From Hemibagrus wyckioides (Eukaryota; Chordata; Actinopteri; Siluriformes; Bagridae): a stretch of DNA of 64,000 nucleotides. The stretch spans positions 4,168,280 through 4,232,279 of the forward strand of contig NC_080710.1 in the NCBI RefSeq assembly GCF_019097595.1, read 5' to 3'. Positions 13,107 through 23,559 of this stretch are shown here, one piece after another (within the stretch, counting starts at the first letter, position 1; the number at the start of each line of letters is the position of its first letter). A model generated the notes under the pieces. That model made no database searches and was not told the origin of the DNA. It worked only from the letters and a program-made list of their open reading frames with translations. The translations under genes and the position numbers were made by a program.

Positions 13107-14560
13107 TCCCCTGTAATCTTCTTTTAGCCTTTTTCTTTCTCTTCTTCTTCTCTAGTTTATTGAGAAACAAAACAAGGGGAGATTTGTTGAAACCTTTTAT
13201 CTTTTTTTTTTTTTGGTGTAAAATAATGTCTTAGTGTAAGAGTTTTCCTCCACGCAGGGAAGTGGCTGTGTTCTAATAACCACGCACAAGTGCACAAATC
13301 GAGCACGATCAGTCCAACACACTGAGTTAGGTTTAACCCCGCACGCCCCCGGAAGCACGCACAAACCCATGCACATGACCACGCCGAGACGTTTTAGCCC
13401 AAAACAAAAGGAATGTGTCACTGTTGTGAATCTTCTCTTCCGTAGCAATAATTGTTTGATATCTTACAATATAATAGTTTTTTTGTTTTTTTTTTAAATT
13501 GGGCGGTCCTTATCCTGCCTTCCATAGAGGACTGCCTTTAAATGCACTGCCTGTAATGCTACCTACGTAGGACTCCTCCTCCTGAGGTAGTGACGATATT
13601 TTAACGAGAGAGTAATTGTTATATTGTACAGCCGATTACGGACACGTGCCTCAGTAAATTCACACGCAGTTTCCATAGAAACGATCATGTTTTTTCCCCC
13701 TAATTCTTCTGAAAGCAATTATTATTATTATCATCATTATTATCATCCATATGAAAATGTGTCTTGAACAGAAAAAACACAGTTAATAAAAAAATATAAA
13801 AAATCGGCATGGCGGTGAATCTAAAATGCACATGCAAATTAGCAACCACTCTTGAGTATTTATTTATTGAAATGTCAAATTTCCTCGTTGTGAAATCCCC
13901 TCCCCCTAATTTGCATAGCTATTTGCATATGCAAATTAGCTAGGCCTGTGGTGCTCGGTTATTCAAATTTCTTCGGCAATCACTCATTCAAAACCTTTTT
14001 CCCCCTCTCTCTAAATGCTTCATGCCTATGATAGTATATACATATATTTTTTTATTTAAAAATATGTAATTAAAGGTAATTACATTTTTATTTAATTCTG
14101 GGGGCGAATGTCAATTTCCTAAAAAAAAAATTAAAAAGACAGTAAAGAAAAAAAAGAGAGATTATTGTGTACAAACTGGTTTTAGGATACTCTTCCTAAT
14201 TTCTTCTGATGTTTAGTTTTTTGCCTAATCATAGAATTACTTTTAGTTTCTGGCTTTTTTTTTTCTTTTTCTTTTCTTTTTTATTAAATGCATTCATAAT
14301 AATAATGTCCATGTGCATGTCTGGGGATGTGTCCCGAAAATAATTTAAATATGAAACTATTGAACTCGAATTAATTGCCTAAACTTCCAATGATGCTCAA
14401 ATAATTTCCCATGTTTTTTTGCATGCAATTTTGCATGTCTTTCTTGCTGCTCTTCTGAAGAAATCTACAATCCAAAGATTCCCGTGTTTTGCAGTTGTTT
14501 CATAATGCCATTTTGTAAATGTTACATGTACAATTGACTAAAAAATAAACCCTGGTTAAA
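13107..14560 (+). other. arnt: Probable arnt 3' UTR
   Basis: A T- and A-rich stretch follows the arnt stop codon with no competing exon. Candidate poly(A) signals are AATAAA near 13786 and AATAAA near 14546, the latter followed by a T/G-rich segment. At 13906-13939 an 11-bp inverted repeat (CTAATTTGCAT / ATGCAAATTAG) lies in a cluster of octamer-like ATGCAAAT motifs. The transcript end is inferred. Confidence 0.55.
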
Positions 14561-17440
14561 ACAGCAGGTTTTTGTAATGTAGGTGAATAATATTAGTTTC
14601 CAGCTTTAATGTAAAATTTATGCAATGCCATTGAAAACCAATTTGTGACATTTCAGAGGGATTAAGCCATGGAAAAAAAAGAAAAAGAAAATATATATAT
14701 ATTTATAATATATATAGAGAGCTAGAGTAACCTAAGTGCATAAGTTTGTACACCCTTTGAGAACTGGATATGTGGCGTCCCTCTAAAAGTGACACAAAGA
14801 CAGAGAAAAACAGTCAAGGAGGCTGTCGAGTCGTTAAATGACCTGTAGCTCCTCCTTCCAACTGTGAGGTTGCTCCTTACATGTGATCGCTATCTCCTGA
14901 ATATATTCTTCATTTTGTCTGGGTTGCATGATGCAAGCCTTTTCTAATGAGAAAACAAAAGGCATCCAAGCTAAACTTTGCTCTTTAAAAACCGATATCC
15001 AGGCTTCCAAAACCATGTGGGAAAATGTGATGTGGTTTGATGAGACTAAAGTTGAAGCATATTGGTTTGCTAATTAATTGTAAAGGTTTTGGAAAAAGTA
15101 GATGAAAAGAGAAAATATTCCCTAATCGAGATGTGCCATGCTGTTAGACTGAGCGCTGTAAAAAAAACAAAAAACAAAGGGTGCTTTAACTAGTAGTGGT
15201 AGTAATAGTAGCAGTTCACTTATGCAATAAGGTTAGGGTGGTTTTTTTTATCATTATTATTATTTTTCCTCTGAAATGTCAGTTTGCTTTTCAGTGGTAT
15301 TGTATAGGTTGTAATTTTTAAATAAATAAATTAATTAAATGAATTAATTAATTTAAAAAAATGCATTTAATTAAATTAATAATGTTCTGATATTATTTTA
15401 TTTTTTTCTTAAAATCACAAATCCTGCTCTTTTAACTGGAGTGTGTAGTCTATATATAATATATCCATGTTGTAATTCTTCACATCCTTCTCAGAAGAAC
15501 GCTGCGATCCAAAGATTCTCATTCTCATGTTTTTTCAGTTGTTTTTAAGTGGCTCTCTTCTGCCTTTTTTTTTTTTTTGTGTTACATGTATGTTTGGGGG
15601 AACAGGGGGGCGTGTCTTACTTATGATCTGTTTTGCATATGCAGATAAGCCAGGTGGGATGTGACGAGGTTGATTTTTTTAATTCTTGTTTTTTGTTTTT
15701 TCTTAGTTTGTTTCAAACCAGAACTGCAGTCGTGTGAAAATGCAGTTTATATAATTACACAAATTTTTAAGAAAAAATATATATATATATGTATATGAAA
15801 ATGTTAGAGAAATTGTTTGGCTTTTCTCTCTTTTTTTTTTTTTTTTTTGTATTAAATTGTTATATTGTCAAAAAGAATTTTTTTGCTTTGCGTGGTGAGA
15901 TGTTTCATGTCTGTATGTTTGATTTGTAATTGTAAATGTGTATATTCACATTATATTTGTAGATATAAAAGGTTATTAATAAGAGACCAAAGATGTTCCT
16001 GTGCCATTTTAAGTGTAAAATTTATAACTAGTTAATATATTCAAGAATCCACGTCCGCTTCTTTTTCTTTTTTTTTTTTTTTACCCAGGGGAGGAAGATC
16101 GGCTTGCAGGCTTTTGTAAAATTTATCAGCGAATCCCCTTGAGGTATATCTGATCTTTTGCAACTTGTCAGGATTACATCAGGTGTGTTCGGTTCTGGCT
16201 TTGGTCACCAAGCTGAAAGCCTTAAGACCACTCAGAAGCAAATTCAGGGTCTGATTGAGGATGACGAGCAAGTCTCAGCCCCATTTTTCTAAAACACTAA
16301 CCAGTTGTTATTGTAATTAGTTAGTGCTTAAATTATAAACACACCTCATGTCCTCTTCAAACCTACCAAATTTGTGTATCTGGATTTTCTAGCTGCATCA
16401 ACACACTTGTGATTTGAGACGCGGATCATGACAACAGCAGAGGAAAGTTTCACGAGAGGCGGAGCTTGTCAGTGCATGAACCTCACTGAACATTTTACAG
16501 TTTCTGTTCCAGACTCATCTAAGCTTTGTGTCATTGATGTTATTTTCCTTTAACAACACATCACTTCCCACTGGGTTGGTACATCAGTGAAGTGCTCAAA
16601 AGTTTCAGGAGCAGTGAAGGTCAGGTGATTTACATACCCCTTAGATTTCTGGATGTTTTCCTTCAACGCTCCATTAGCAGCGATTGAGATGTTGCACGTG
16701 AAGTTATTGGTCTAATATACCTGACCAAGGTGAATTCCATCATAATGTTCCCTAAATCCACAAATCCCCTTATCTGATATCCCCATCACAGTATGGCTTG
16801 AGTTTAGAGCAGGTCCAATTGGTGTATGCAAAAAAAAAAAATTTTTTTTGCTTGCTTCAGTAATGTTTTAATCCTTAAACACCTGATTGGTCACCAAACT
16901 CCACTTTTTAAGTATTTATTGGGGACGCAGGTGCTCTGTGTGTGTGTGTGGACACTAAAACTTTCAGCATAAGTAATAGAAGTAGCCAAAGGAGATCAAG
17001 ATCAACAGGGTCAGTTACCTACAAGGAATTCAGCCCTCGCCATCCAGAAGGCTTTATCTTTATCTAATAATCACGTTTGAGCCAATCAACAACGTTTTTG
17101 GTGAGTTTAATTCGAACAGAGATGAATTATTTATAGAGATACACGACTGCAAAGTACCGAAGAAGGATGGGACGTGGGATTGGTGATGGTCTAGCTCATC
17201 AAATCAAGGACTGAGGAAACATCATAAAGACTTCCTTGCAACTTTATGGACCGTAATGAAGGATCCTTCCCTTATTTAAAGGCTGGGGTAATTTTTTACA
17301 GCTTAATAATCAAAGGTGTGTTGGGTTTAAATGTATCGTATGTAGACGTGTGACTTTTGAATATTAAGAAAGAAATTGGTGCTCCAAGAACTTTGATGAA
17401 CTAAAGGTCTGTGAAGATTTAAGACATTTTGAGTCAAATA
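14561..17440. other. Intergenic A/T-rich DNA with a Tc1 relic
   Basis: No gene is seen. The stretch has poly-T runs (15569-15583, 15831-15849, 16070-16082) and AT-rich simple sequence. Around 14735-15070 there is a decayed Tc1-type segment that includes 'GTGGTTTGATGAGACTAAAG', which resembles the first catalytic region of Tc1 transposases. Part of this interval could be a distal arnt 3' UTR. Confidence 0.4.
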
Positions 17441-17700
17441 AATTATAGTGCTGAAGATTAGAATGGATTTGGGCTCCATTCATTTATGTATTCCCATTTT
17501 GGTCTTTTCTTCAAAGAGTTTTTACAGATTATTAATGTTAACCAAAGATGATTTGACCATTTTAATTGGGAAACCTGATGAACTATTCATAGGATGTTAT
17601 TTAAGTAAAGAAAAAAAAAAGTATGATGACACTGGTTACACATGTAAGAAGCTAACAAACAACCAAAATGTTTGTTCGTTCCGCAGTGGATGGACCAAGC

Positions 17701-17880
17701 ATGGACGTATCTCCAGCCGAGTCGTGGCTAGACGTGGACGTGGATTTGGGCTTTGCTATTTTCTTCTTTTTCCTGCTCTGTGTGTTCCTGCTTGTCAGCA
17801 TCGTGCGATGTTCCCAGATCGTCCTGGATCCCTACAGCGCTGTCTCCATCTCCATCTATCAGGAGGAACAGGAAGCATGA
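17701..17880 (+). CDS. ctxnd2: Cortexin-domain protein, CTXND2-like (59 aa)
   Basis: This small single-pass membrane protein has its whole reading frame in one exon, as is usual for cortexins. The first ATG after a plausible acceptor (TTCGTTCCGCAG ending at 17686) gives 59 residues, the length of human CTXND1 as I recall it. The N-terminus carries VDVDLGF, the cortexin-domain entry. A membrane segment of about 22 residues follows (roughly 18-39, Phe/Leu/Val-rich). After it come RCSQIVLDPYSA, the conserved juxtamembrane cortexin motif, and an acidic tail. I place CTXND2 next to ARNT in human, which favours CTXND2 over CTXND1. Function is not established; cortexins are small neuronal membrane proteins. 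An upstream noncoding exon is implied but not located. Confidence 0.82.
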   Translation: MDVSPAESWLDVDVDLGFAIFFFFLLCVFLLVSIVRCSQIVLDPYSAVSISIYQEEQEA

Positions 17881-18640
17881 ACCCTTTATAAAAATTGCCA
17901 GTCAGGAACTTTCCGCCTGTCATTAAGGAGTCATAGAAACCCAATTCAAAGAACTAAAAAATATTTACTTGATCTTACTCCATCTCAGAGCTCTTGTTTA
18001 CGAACGTGTAAAATACTCACCATCATTCTGCTGAAGGAAAATAAAGAGGTTTCATCAAGCAGATTTTGAAGATGTTTTGATCCACAAAAATTACAATTTG
18101 TGGAAATTTTAAATTCATGAGGACATTATGTAATAATTTTCTTTTCAGTTTACAATTTGGGCAGCAGGGTTGTGAAAATCGATAAGAATGAGATAATGTG
18201 CTTTTCTTCTTCACATGAACTCCAGAAAATGTTGGGTGGCGTGGAATTTTCCAGAATGTTTAGCTAGCAGTGCGTTGAATTTACACTAATACGTTTCACA
18301 ACCAATTATGGATAAATTTATGAATAAAAAAATGAATAAAATATTTTAAGATAGAATTGGGTTAGCCAGCAGGGAGAGTTAGAAATGCTATTGTTGGAGA
18401 TTTTGTACGTTTTATTTTTTTTGCTACGTTTTTGCTGTTGTGAAGGTCGCTTGACCTGTGTTTAAACCGTTTTAATGGCTTAAAATGGCTTTATTTCTAG
18501 ATTTATTATTATATAATTTGTATTGTGTATTATTTGTATTCTTTTGACGTTTGAAATCTCCTCGCGCCAGGACTTTTAATTTGAAATAAAAAAACCGGCG
18601 CTTCCTTCACGCGCCTGACATGCTAGTGTTGTGTTAGCAC
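17881..18640 (+). other. ctxnd2 3' UTR and intergenic
   Basis: A/T-rich sequence follows the ctxnd2 stop. Overlapping AATAAA candidates at about 18325-18342 could end the transcript. No further exon is seen before the mrpl51 promoter region. Confidence 0.4.
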
Positions 18641-18747
18641 GCTGAGGCGAGTGGACACACACACACACACACACACGGTATTTGGGTGTAAACTCATTTG
18701 TGTGAGTTTCCGCGGTGTTTAATGAGGTTCGGTGGCTTGTGACTGAG
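18641..18747 (+). promoter_or_regulatory. mrpl51: Probable mrpl51 promoter and noncoding exon 1
   Basis: A GC-richer segment with a CA run at 18655-18676 ends in a plausible splice donor (GACTGAG/GTACGG at 18747/18748). The coding exon that follows has an acceptor (GTTTAG at 18891-18896) only 4 bp before the ATG, so a noncoding first exon is required upstream. The transcription start is not determined. Confidence 0.4.
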
Positions 18748-18900
18748 GTACGGCTCTATTTATTTATAATGTTACTTTAACGAAAGGAATGCACGCGCCT
18801 GTGAGAGGGCTCAAGGTTAAAGCCGTCCCTGCGCGAGCCCCGTGTGTGGAGGTTTGTGAGGAGATTTCTAACCTGTGTGTGTGTGTGTGTGTTTAGGAAC

Positions 18901-20312
18901 ATGTCTGTTTTGGGGAGTTTATTGAACACCGGAGTGTCACTGTGGAGAAGCTCCCTGCAGCTCTGTGCCTCACACCTTCACACAGGTGAGGATCTGTTAC
19001 TGTTACGTTTTGTCCTCAAAGTCGATGTTAGAAACAGGAAAATTGGACAAGTTTAAGACTTCTGAGCTTCGAGTTGTAGCCAAATTGTGATGGCTAGATA
19101 GCTTCTCCAAAACTGCAGCTCTTGTAGGATGTTCCTGGTCTGCAGTGGTCAGTATCTATCAAAAGTGGACCAAGGAAGGAACAGTGGTGAACCGGCGACA
19201 GGGTCATGGTTCATTGATGCTCGTGGGGAGAGAAGGCTGGACCGTGTGATCCGATCCAACAGACGAGCTACTGTTGCTGAAGATGCTGGTTCTGATAGAA
19301 AGGGGTCACAGTGCATCACAGTTTGTTGTGTATGAGACCGCAGACCAGTCAGGGTGCCCATGCTGACCTATGTGCACCAGCAAAAGCACCAACAATGGAC
19401 ACGTGAGCAACAGAACTGGACCACGGAGCAATGGAAGGTGGTGGCCTGGTCTGATGAATCACGTTTTCACGTGGTTGGGGTCTAGTGCCACGCCGCATGG
19501 GTTCTCCAGGTGTTCCCTGATTTCTTCTTGAAGATCAGTAAACCATATCTCTGTGTGTTTGTGTTTTAGGAGCGTGTTTACGTGTACGGATGCACACCAT
19601 CCTGCCCCTGAAGCAGGTGGACCGATGGACGGAGAAGAGGAGCATGTACGGCGTCTACGACAACATCGGCATTCTGGGTAAGCAGCGTTAGACAGACACA
19701 CACACACACTAATTCTGTTCATCACTCAGCCAGGCTTTGCACATGCCTTCAGTCACCACAGCAACCATTACTGACTACACTGAAGGCCTAAAATGCATGC
19801 TTCTGATTGGGTGGCAGGTGTGTCTTTGTTTACTGATAAGAGGATACCTCTAAAGTAGATTTTGTCTCATCATCATACTGTGTAACCATGACAACAGTGG
19901 TTTACTCATCATGAAAATGGTGGACACTTGCCAACAAATTTGATTGGTTTACAGGCTGCTAATTTTATTTATGTATGCAAAACTCTGGCAAACACAAAAG
20001 TTTGTGTTGGCCAAACAAGAGGTCATTCACCGAAATGTTAAATAAGTAGGCGCCAATCACCATAGCAACCATAAAGGGATGAGAGATTTTCATACTATTG
20101 AATTGTTCCGCTCAGGAGATTTTAAAGCCCACCCGAAACAGCTGATCAGAGGGCCTGTGTGGCTGCGCGGTTTCCGTGGTAACGAGTACCAGCGGCTGAC
20201 GCGTAAGAAGAGGATGGTGGGAGATCGCATGATGACCGAGGACAGACTGACGCTGGAGAAGAGACTGCGCTTCCTGTATCGCCGCTTCAACCGATACGGC
20301 AAACATAGATAG
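18901..20312 (+). CDS. mrpl51: Mitochondrial large ribosomal subunit protein mL51 (MRPL51)
   Basis: A structural protein of the mitochondrial 39S ribosomal subunit. Three coding exons, 18901-18985, 19570-19677 and 20116-20312, join in frame to give 129 residues; human MRPL51 is about 128. The N-terminal ~30 residues ([18 protein letters not shown]) look like a mitochondrial targeting peptide. The conserved body is present: [20 protein letters not shown], then [19 protein letters not shown], a basic region ([11 protein letters not shown]), and the C-terminal [14 protein letters not shown]. The start is the first ATG after the acceptor. Intron 1 contains a Tc1 fragment. The gene is convergent with tfpt, whose stop lies 618 bp away. 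Confidence 0.96.
19007..19475 (+). mobile_element. Tc1-like fragment in mrpl51 intron 1
   Basis: The fragment is closely similar to the interior of the element at 30436-30974: both share 'TCCAAAACTGCAGCTCTTGT' and a helix-turn-helix-encoding segment. Neither terminal inverted repeat is visible. It ends near the first catalytic region (TGGTCTGATGAATCACGTTT). It is a truncated, inactive copy. Confidence 0.75.
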
Positions 20313-20425
20313 ATTGTGTGTGTGTGTGTGTGTGTGTAAAAATGTAAAACTAATGCCCTTTTCTGTTGTTAAGAGTGCAGACTCCTCACTGTAATATGAC
20401 AAAATATTACAAATAATATTTACAT

Positions 20426-20431
20426 CTGTTT
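20426..20431 (-). terminator. tfpt: Candidate poly(A) signal of tfpt
   Basis: TTTATT on the plus strand reads AATAAA on the minus strand, about 500 bp beyond the tfpt stop at 20931 and only 114 bp from the mrpl51 stop. The two convergent 3' UTRs must therefore lie very close together or overlap. Confidence 0.45.
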
Positions 20432-20930
20432 ATTAAAAAAAAATTACAAAATGAGGCTCAGTGTGAAAACGATTCACTGTAACACAATCACTTTTAACGA
20501 GATGTTCACTTTCAGAATAATAAATAGCTTTACATTTAAAAGGAATTCAGCCAAAATATAAATGTACACAATTCTCAAGGCTATATAAAGCTAACAAATA
20601 AAGGACTCTTGTAGCTACCGGTTTAGCATCTTAACACAAACTGCATGTCTGAATCAGAGACTTCATTCGGCTCAAAAAAAGACACTTTTAAAATTTTTTT
20701 TACCTAATTGTTAATGTTTTCATCCAAATAATCTCTTCAGGCCACGCCCTCTACAACTCTGAGACATCCGTTTTAACAGACAGCACAAGACAAAGTGTCA
20801 TGATTTGGACATTTGGGTTAAACAGCCCTAAACTGGTGCCTGTGAGGTTCCTGTACCTGGAGCAAATCAGCCTCGGCGCTCTAAACTACATTTTAGCATG
20901 TACACACGTTATCTTCAGGAGAGGTGGAGC

Positions 20931-22509
20931 TCAGTGCGAGAGGGAGTTTGGGCTCGGGAACGCCGTGAACGGAGTCTCGGACATCACACACAGCTCTGAC
21001 TCGGCCTATAAACACAGAAATAGAGACACAACATCAAAGCGTTTGAGACAGTGAAATCGTTGAACAGTGTTTCGACCTCGCACCTGAGCGTCTCTCTCTT
21101 TCTCCTTCGGAACTCGGTGCCGCTTTCTCTTCACTCCGCATGCTGACTGGTTGGTGACGGATGGGGAAGAGCCGCCGTCATCTCCTCCAGGGGTGCCGTC
21201 CATATTGGCTCCGCCCTCATCCTGTTAAAACGCGTGTCATTGGTCTGTGTGGGTTGTGCAATTTTCTCATGAGTGTGTTATCTTAGACAGGAAGTGTCTC
21301 TCACCTCTAGAGGTATCGTGAGTTCAGCCTTCCTGTAATCGTCTCCATATGCATCCAGGGTCTTCATGAGGAACCTAACACACACATACACACATGCATG
21401 CCATAAAACATCATCATTTAAACTTTTCATTAAACTTCTACAGAAATCTAGTCACTTCATGGTGTTATACACTATATTGGCAAAAGTTTTGGGACACCAA
21501 AGTGTGAGCGAGTTTGGTGTGGAGGAACTTGACTGGCCTGCACAGAGTCCTGACCTCAACCTCATAGAACACCTTTGGGATGAATTAGAGCGGAGACTGT
21601 GAGCCAGACCTTCTCGTCCAACATCAGTGCCTGACCTCACAAATGTGCTTCTAAACACACACTCCTAAACCTTACTTTACATGCACATGAATGTAAACAT
21701 AATTACAGTCATGTGCATGTAAAGGCAGACGTCCCAGTTTTGGCCTGGCTCACAGTCTCCGCTCCAATTCATCCCAAAGGTGTTCTATGGGGTTGAGGTC
21801 AGGACTCTGTGCAGGCCAGTCAAGTTCCTCTACACCAAACTCCCTCATCCATGTCTTTATGGACCTTGCTTTGGTCACTGGTGTGCAGTCATGTTGGAAC
21901 AGGAAGGGGTCATCCCCAAACTGTTCCCCACAAAGTTGGGAAAATGAAATTGTCCAAAATGTCTTGGTATGAAGCTGAAGCATTAAGAGCTCCTTTCACT
22001 GGAACTAAGGGGCCGAGACCAACCCCTGAAAAACACCACCTGAACTCAATGATTTGGAGGGTGTCCCAAAATTTTTGGCAATATATTGTATCATCACATC
22101 CCCCTTTTCATCATACGAGTTGTCTTGCCTTCTCTCTTTCTTCAATCTGCGTGTGAGTCTCTGGACGTGGTGAAGGCGTGCAAGGGTCCTCTCGTTCACC
22201 TGAGAGAGAACAAATCACACGTTTATACATAAACAAAATCACAGTCATATTAAACACACACACACACACAACACATCCTGAAAGGCGCTTACGCACTTGT
22301 TCGAGCTCCTTAACCCTTTTGCTCAGAGCCTGATATTTCTTCTTATCAACGTCTCTTGTGTCCTTCTGTACCTCCTGAGGGGGTCCTCCACTCTCCAAGA
22401 TCTCTGTGGCTCCTGACGAGAGCTCGACCCCCGCAGCCTCCAGCTCAGCCTCCAGGATGTGACCACCGAAGAGAGGAGGCAAAGCAAGGCCTGAGAAATC
22501 CTCCATCAT
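20931..22509 (-). CDS. tfpt: TFPT / INO80 complex subunit F
   Basis: TFPT is a nuclear subunit of the INO80 chromatin remodeller. Minus-strand coding exons are 22509-22297, 22199-22129, 21374-21305, 21221-21084 and 21005-20931, joining in frame to 188 residues; human TFPT is about 250. The N-terminus has the signature LALPPLFGGHILEAELEA. Then comes a coiled coil: KKYQALSKRVKELEQ, NERTLARLHHVQRLTRRLKK, and FLMKTLDAYGDDYR. The C-terminus has a basic stretch (GVKRKRHRVPKEKER) and ends PFTAFPSPNSLSH. The donor of intron 2 is AGAAG/GCAAGA, a GC-AG intron; no GT alternative keeps the frame. That intron holds a foldback Tc1 derivative. An acceptor directly before the ATG (GTGCTGTAG) implies a noncoding first exon. 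Confidence 0.93.
21470..22088. mobile_element. Foldback Tc1 derivative in tfpt intron 2
   Basis: The copy is flanked by TA and bounded by inverted repeats (CACTATATTGGCAAAAGTTT at left; the reverse complement with a few changes at right). It holds two partial copies of the same transposase 3' region in opposite orientation: plus-strand [13 protein letters not shown] at about 21515-21602 and the same peptide on the minus strand at about 21838-21751. The arms are about 100 bp with a roughly 150-bp spacer. It has no transposase of its own. Confidence 0.88.
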
Positions 22510-22559
22510 CTACAGCACAGGTTAGATATGAAGCACCAGCAACACATGAAACCTGATAA

Positions 22560-23559
22560 CATTTTCCCATCATGCATTGCTTGTACCACATGAGAAATGT
22601 ATGTATGAGTGTGAATTCCCAGCAACTTTAAACCAACATAACTGGACATAGTTCAGTTTATTTACATGTTGACAAAAACAAGGACACGAGCAACTACAAC
22701 ACATGACTTACTTTTAACACCGCTAGCGAATGAAAGAGTAACTTGTTCGGTGTCGCATCAGCACGAGAGTGTTTTCAATTTATCTCTTGAGAAGGTAATA
22801 ATAATAATAATACATAATCACGTCACACATAATCTTTCAACACGTTCATTAAATCAAACAGCTCTTCTACAGCAGCGAAGACGGTTCAGGTCGCATCTTA
22901 ATTACGTCACAGGTTTACTATCAAACCGGGGATGGTAACGTTACTCCAAATTCTGTGTAATGATTGTACAATAATACTACAATAGTTGCGTGTCTAATAT
23001 AATTTCTGAAGGGAAAAAAATCACGTCGTACATAATATTTCAACACGTTTATTATACCAAACAGCTTTTCTAACAGCAGTGAAGACGGTTCAGGTCGCAT
23101 TTTAATTACGTCACAGGTTTACTATAGAACGGGAGCTGGTAACGTTAACCAAATTCTATATTTAAATAATGGTACAATATGATTGTACAATAATGCTAAA
23201 ATGGTTGCGTGTCTAATATAATTTCTTGGGGGGGGATGCTTAAATAATAATTATATTAAATAAATAAATAAACGAACAAATATAGACTGCACTATGGGGT
23301 CGCATGTTAAGTACGTCACATATAAATTCACTTATTTACGCTACCACTAATACAGTTCAAGGTTAGATACAATATCATTTTTATCATTTATTTTTGTTTT
23401 TCATTTTTTTTCATAACAATCTTCTCTTTAAAATTTGAGCATAATTACGTCTCGTTTAAAACACGTCATTCCTTTAGCTCCGATCCGTAGCGGGAACTGT
23501 CACCGTAATTCGGACTACATTTCCCAGTAGGAGCTGTAGACAGAACTACACGAGCCAAC
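22560..23559. promoter_or_regulatory. Shared tfpt/ndufa3 divergent promoter region with tandem duplication
   Basis: The divergent start codons at 22509 (-) and 23560 (+) are 1.05 kb apart. Inside is a tandem duplication: copy 1 at about 22818-23011 and copy 2 at about 23020-23230. Both contain 'AAGACGGTTCAGGTCGCAT' and a CRE-like TTACGTCA (22902-22909 and 23106-23113). A partial third repeat of 'GTCGCATGTTAAGTACGTCA' lies near 23299-23318. Regulatory function is inferred from position and motif recurrence. Confidence 0.6.
23514..23527 (+). promoter_or_regulatory. ZNF143/Staf-type site (ACTACATTTCCCAG)
   Basis: The 14 bases match the known ACTACA-TTCCCAG core bound by ZNF143, a motif common near start sites of vertebrate housekeeping and bidirectional promoters. 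It lies 32 bp before the ndufa3 ATG, so it is at or just downstream of the likely transcription start. Binding is inferred. Confidence 0.6.

Noticed and set aside
14400..15665. Possible internal duplication of the arnt 3' region
   Set aside because: Segments near 14450 and 15490 share 'ATCCAAAGATTC' and a few other words, but the matches are short, not collinear and in low-complexity DNA.
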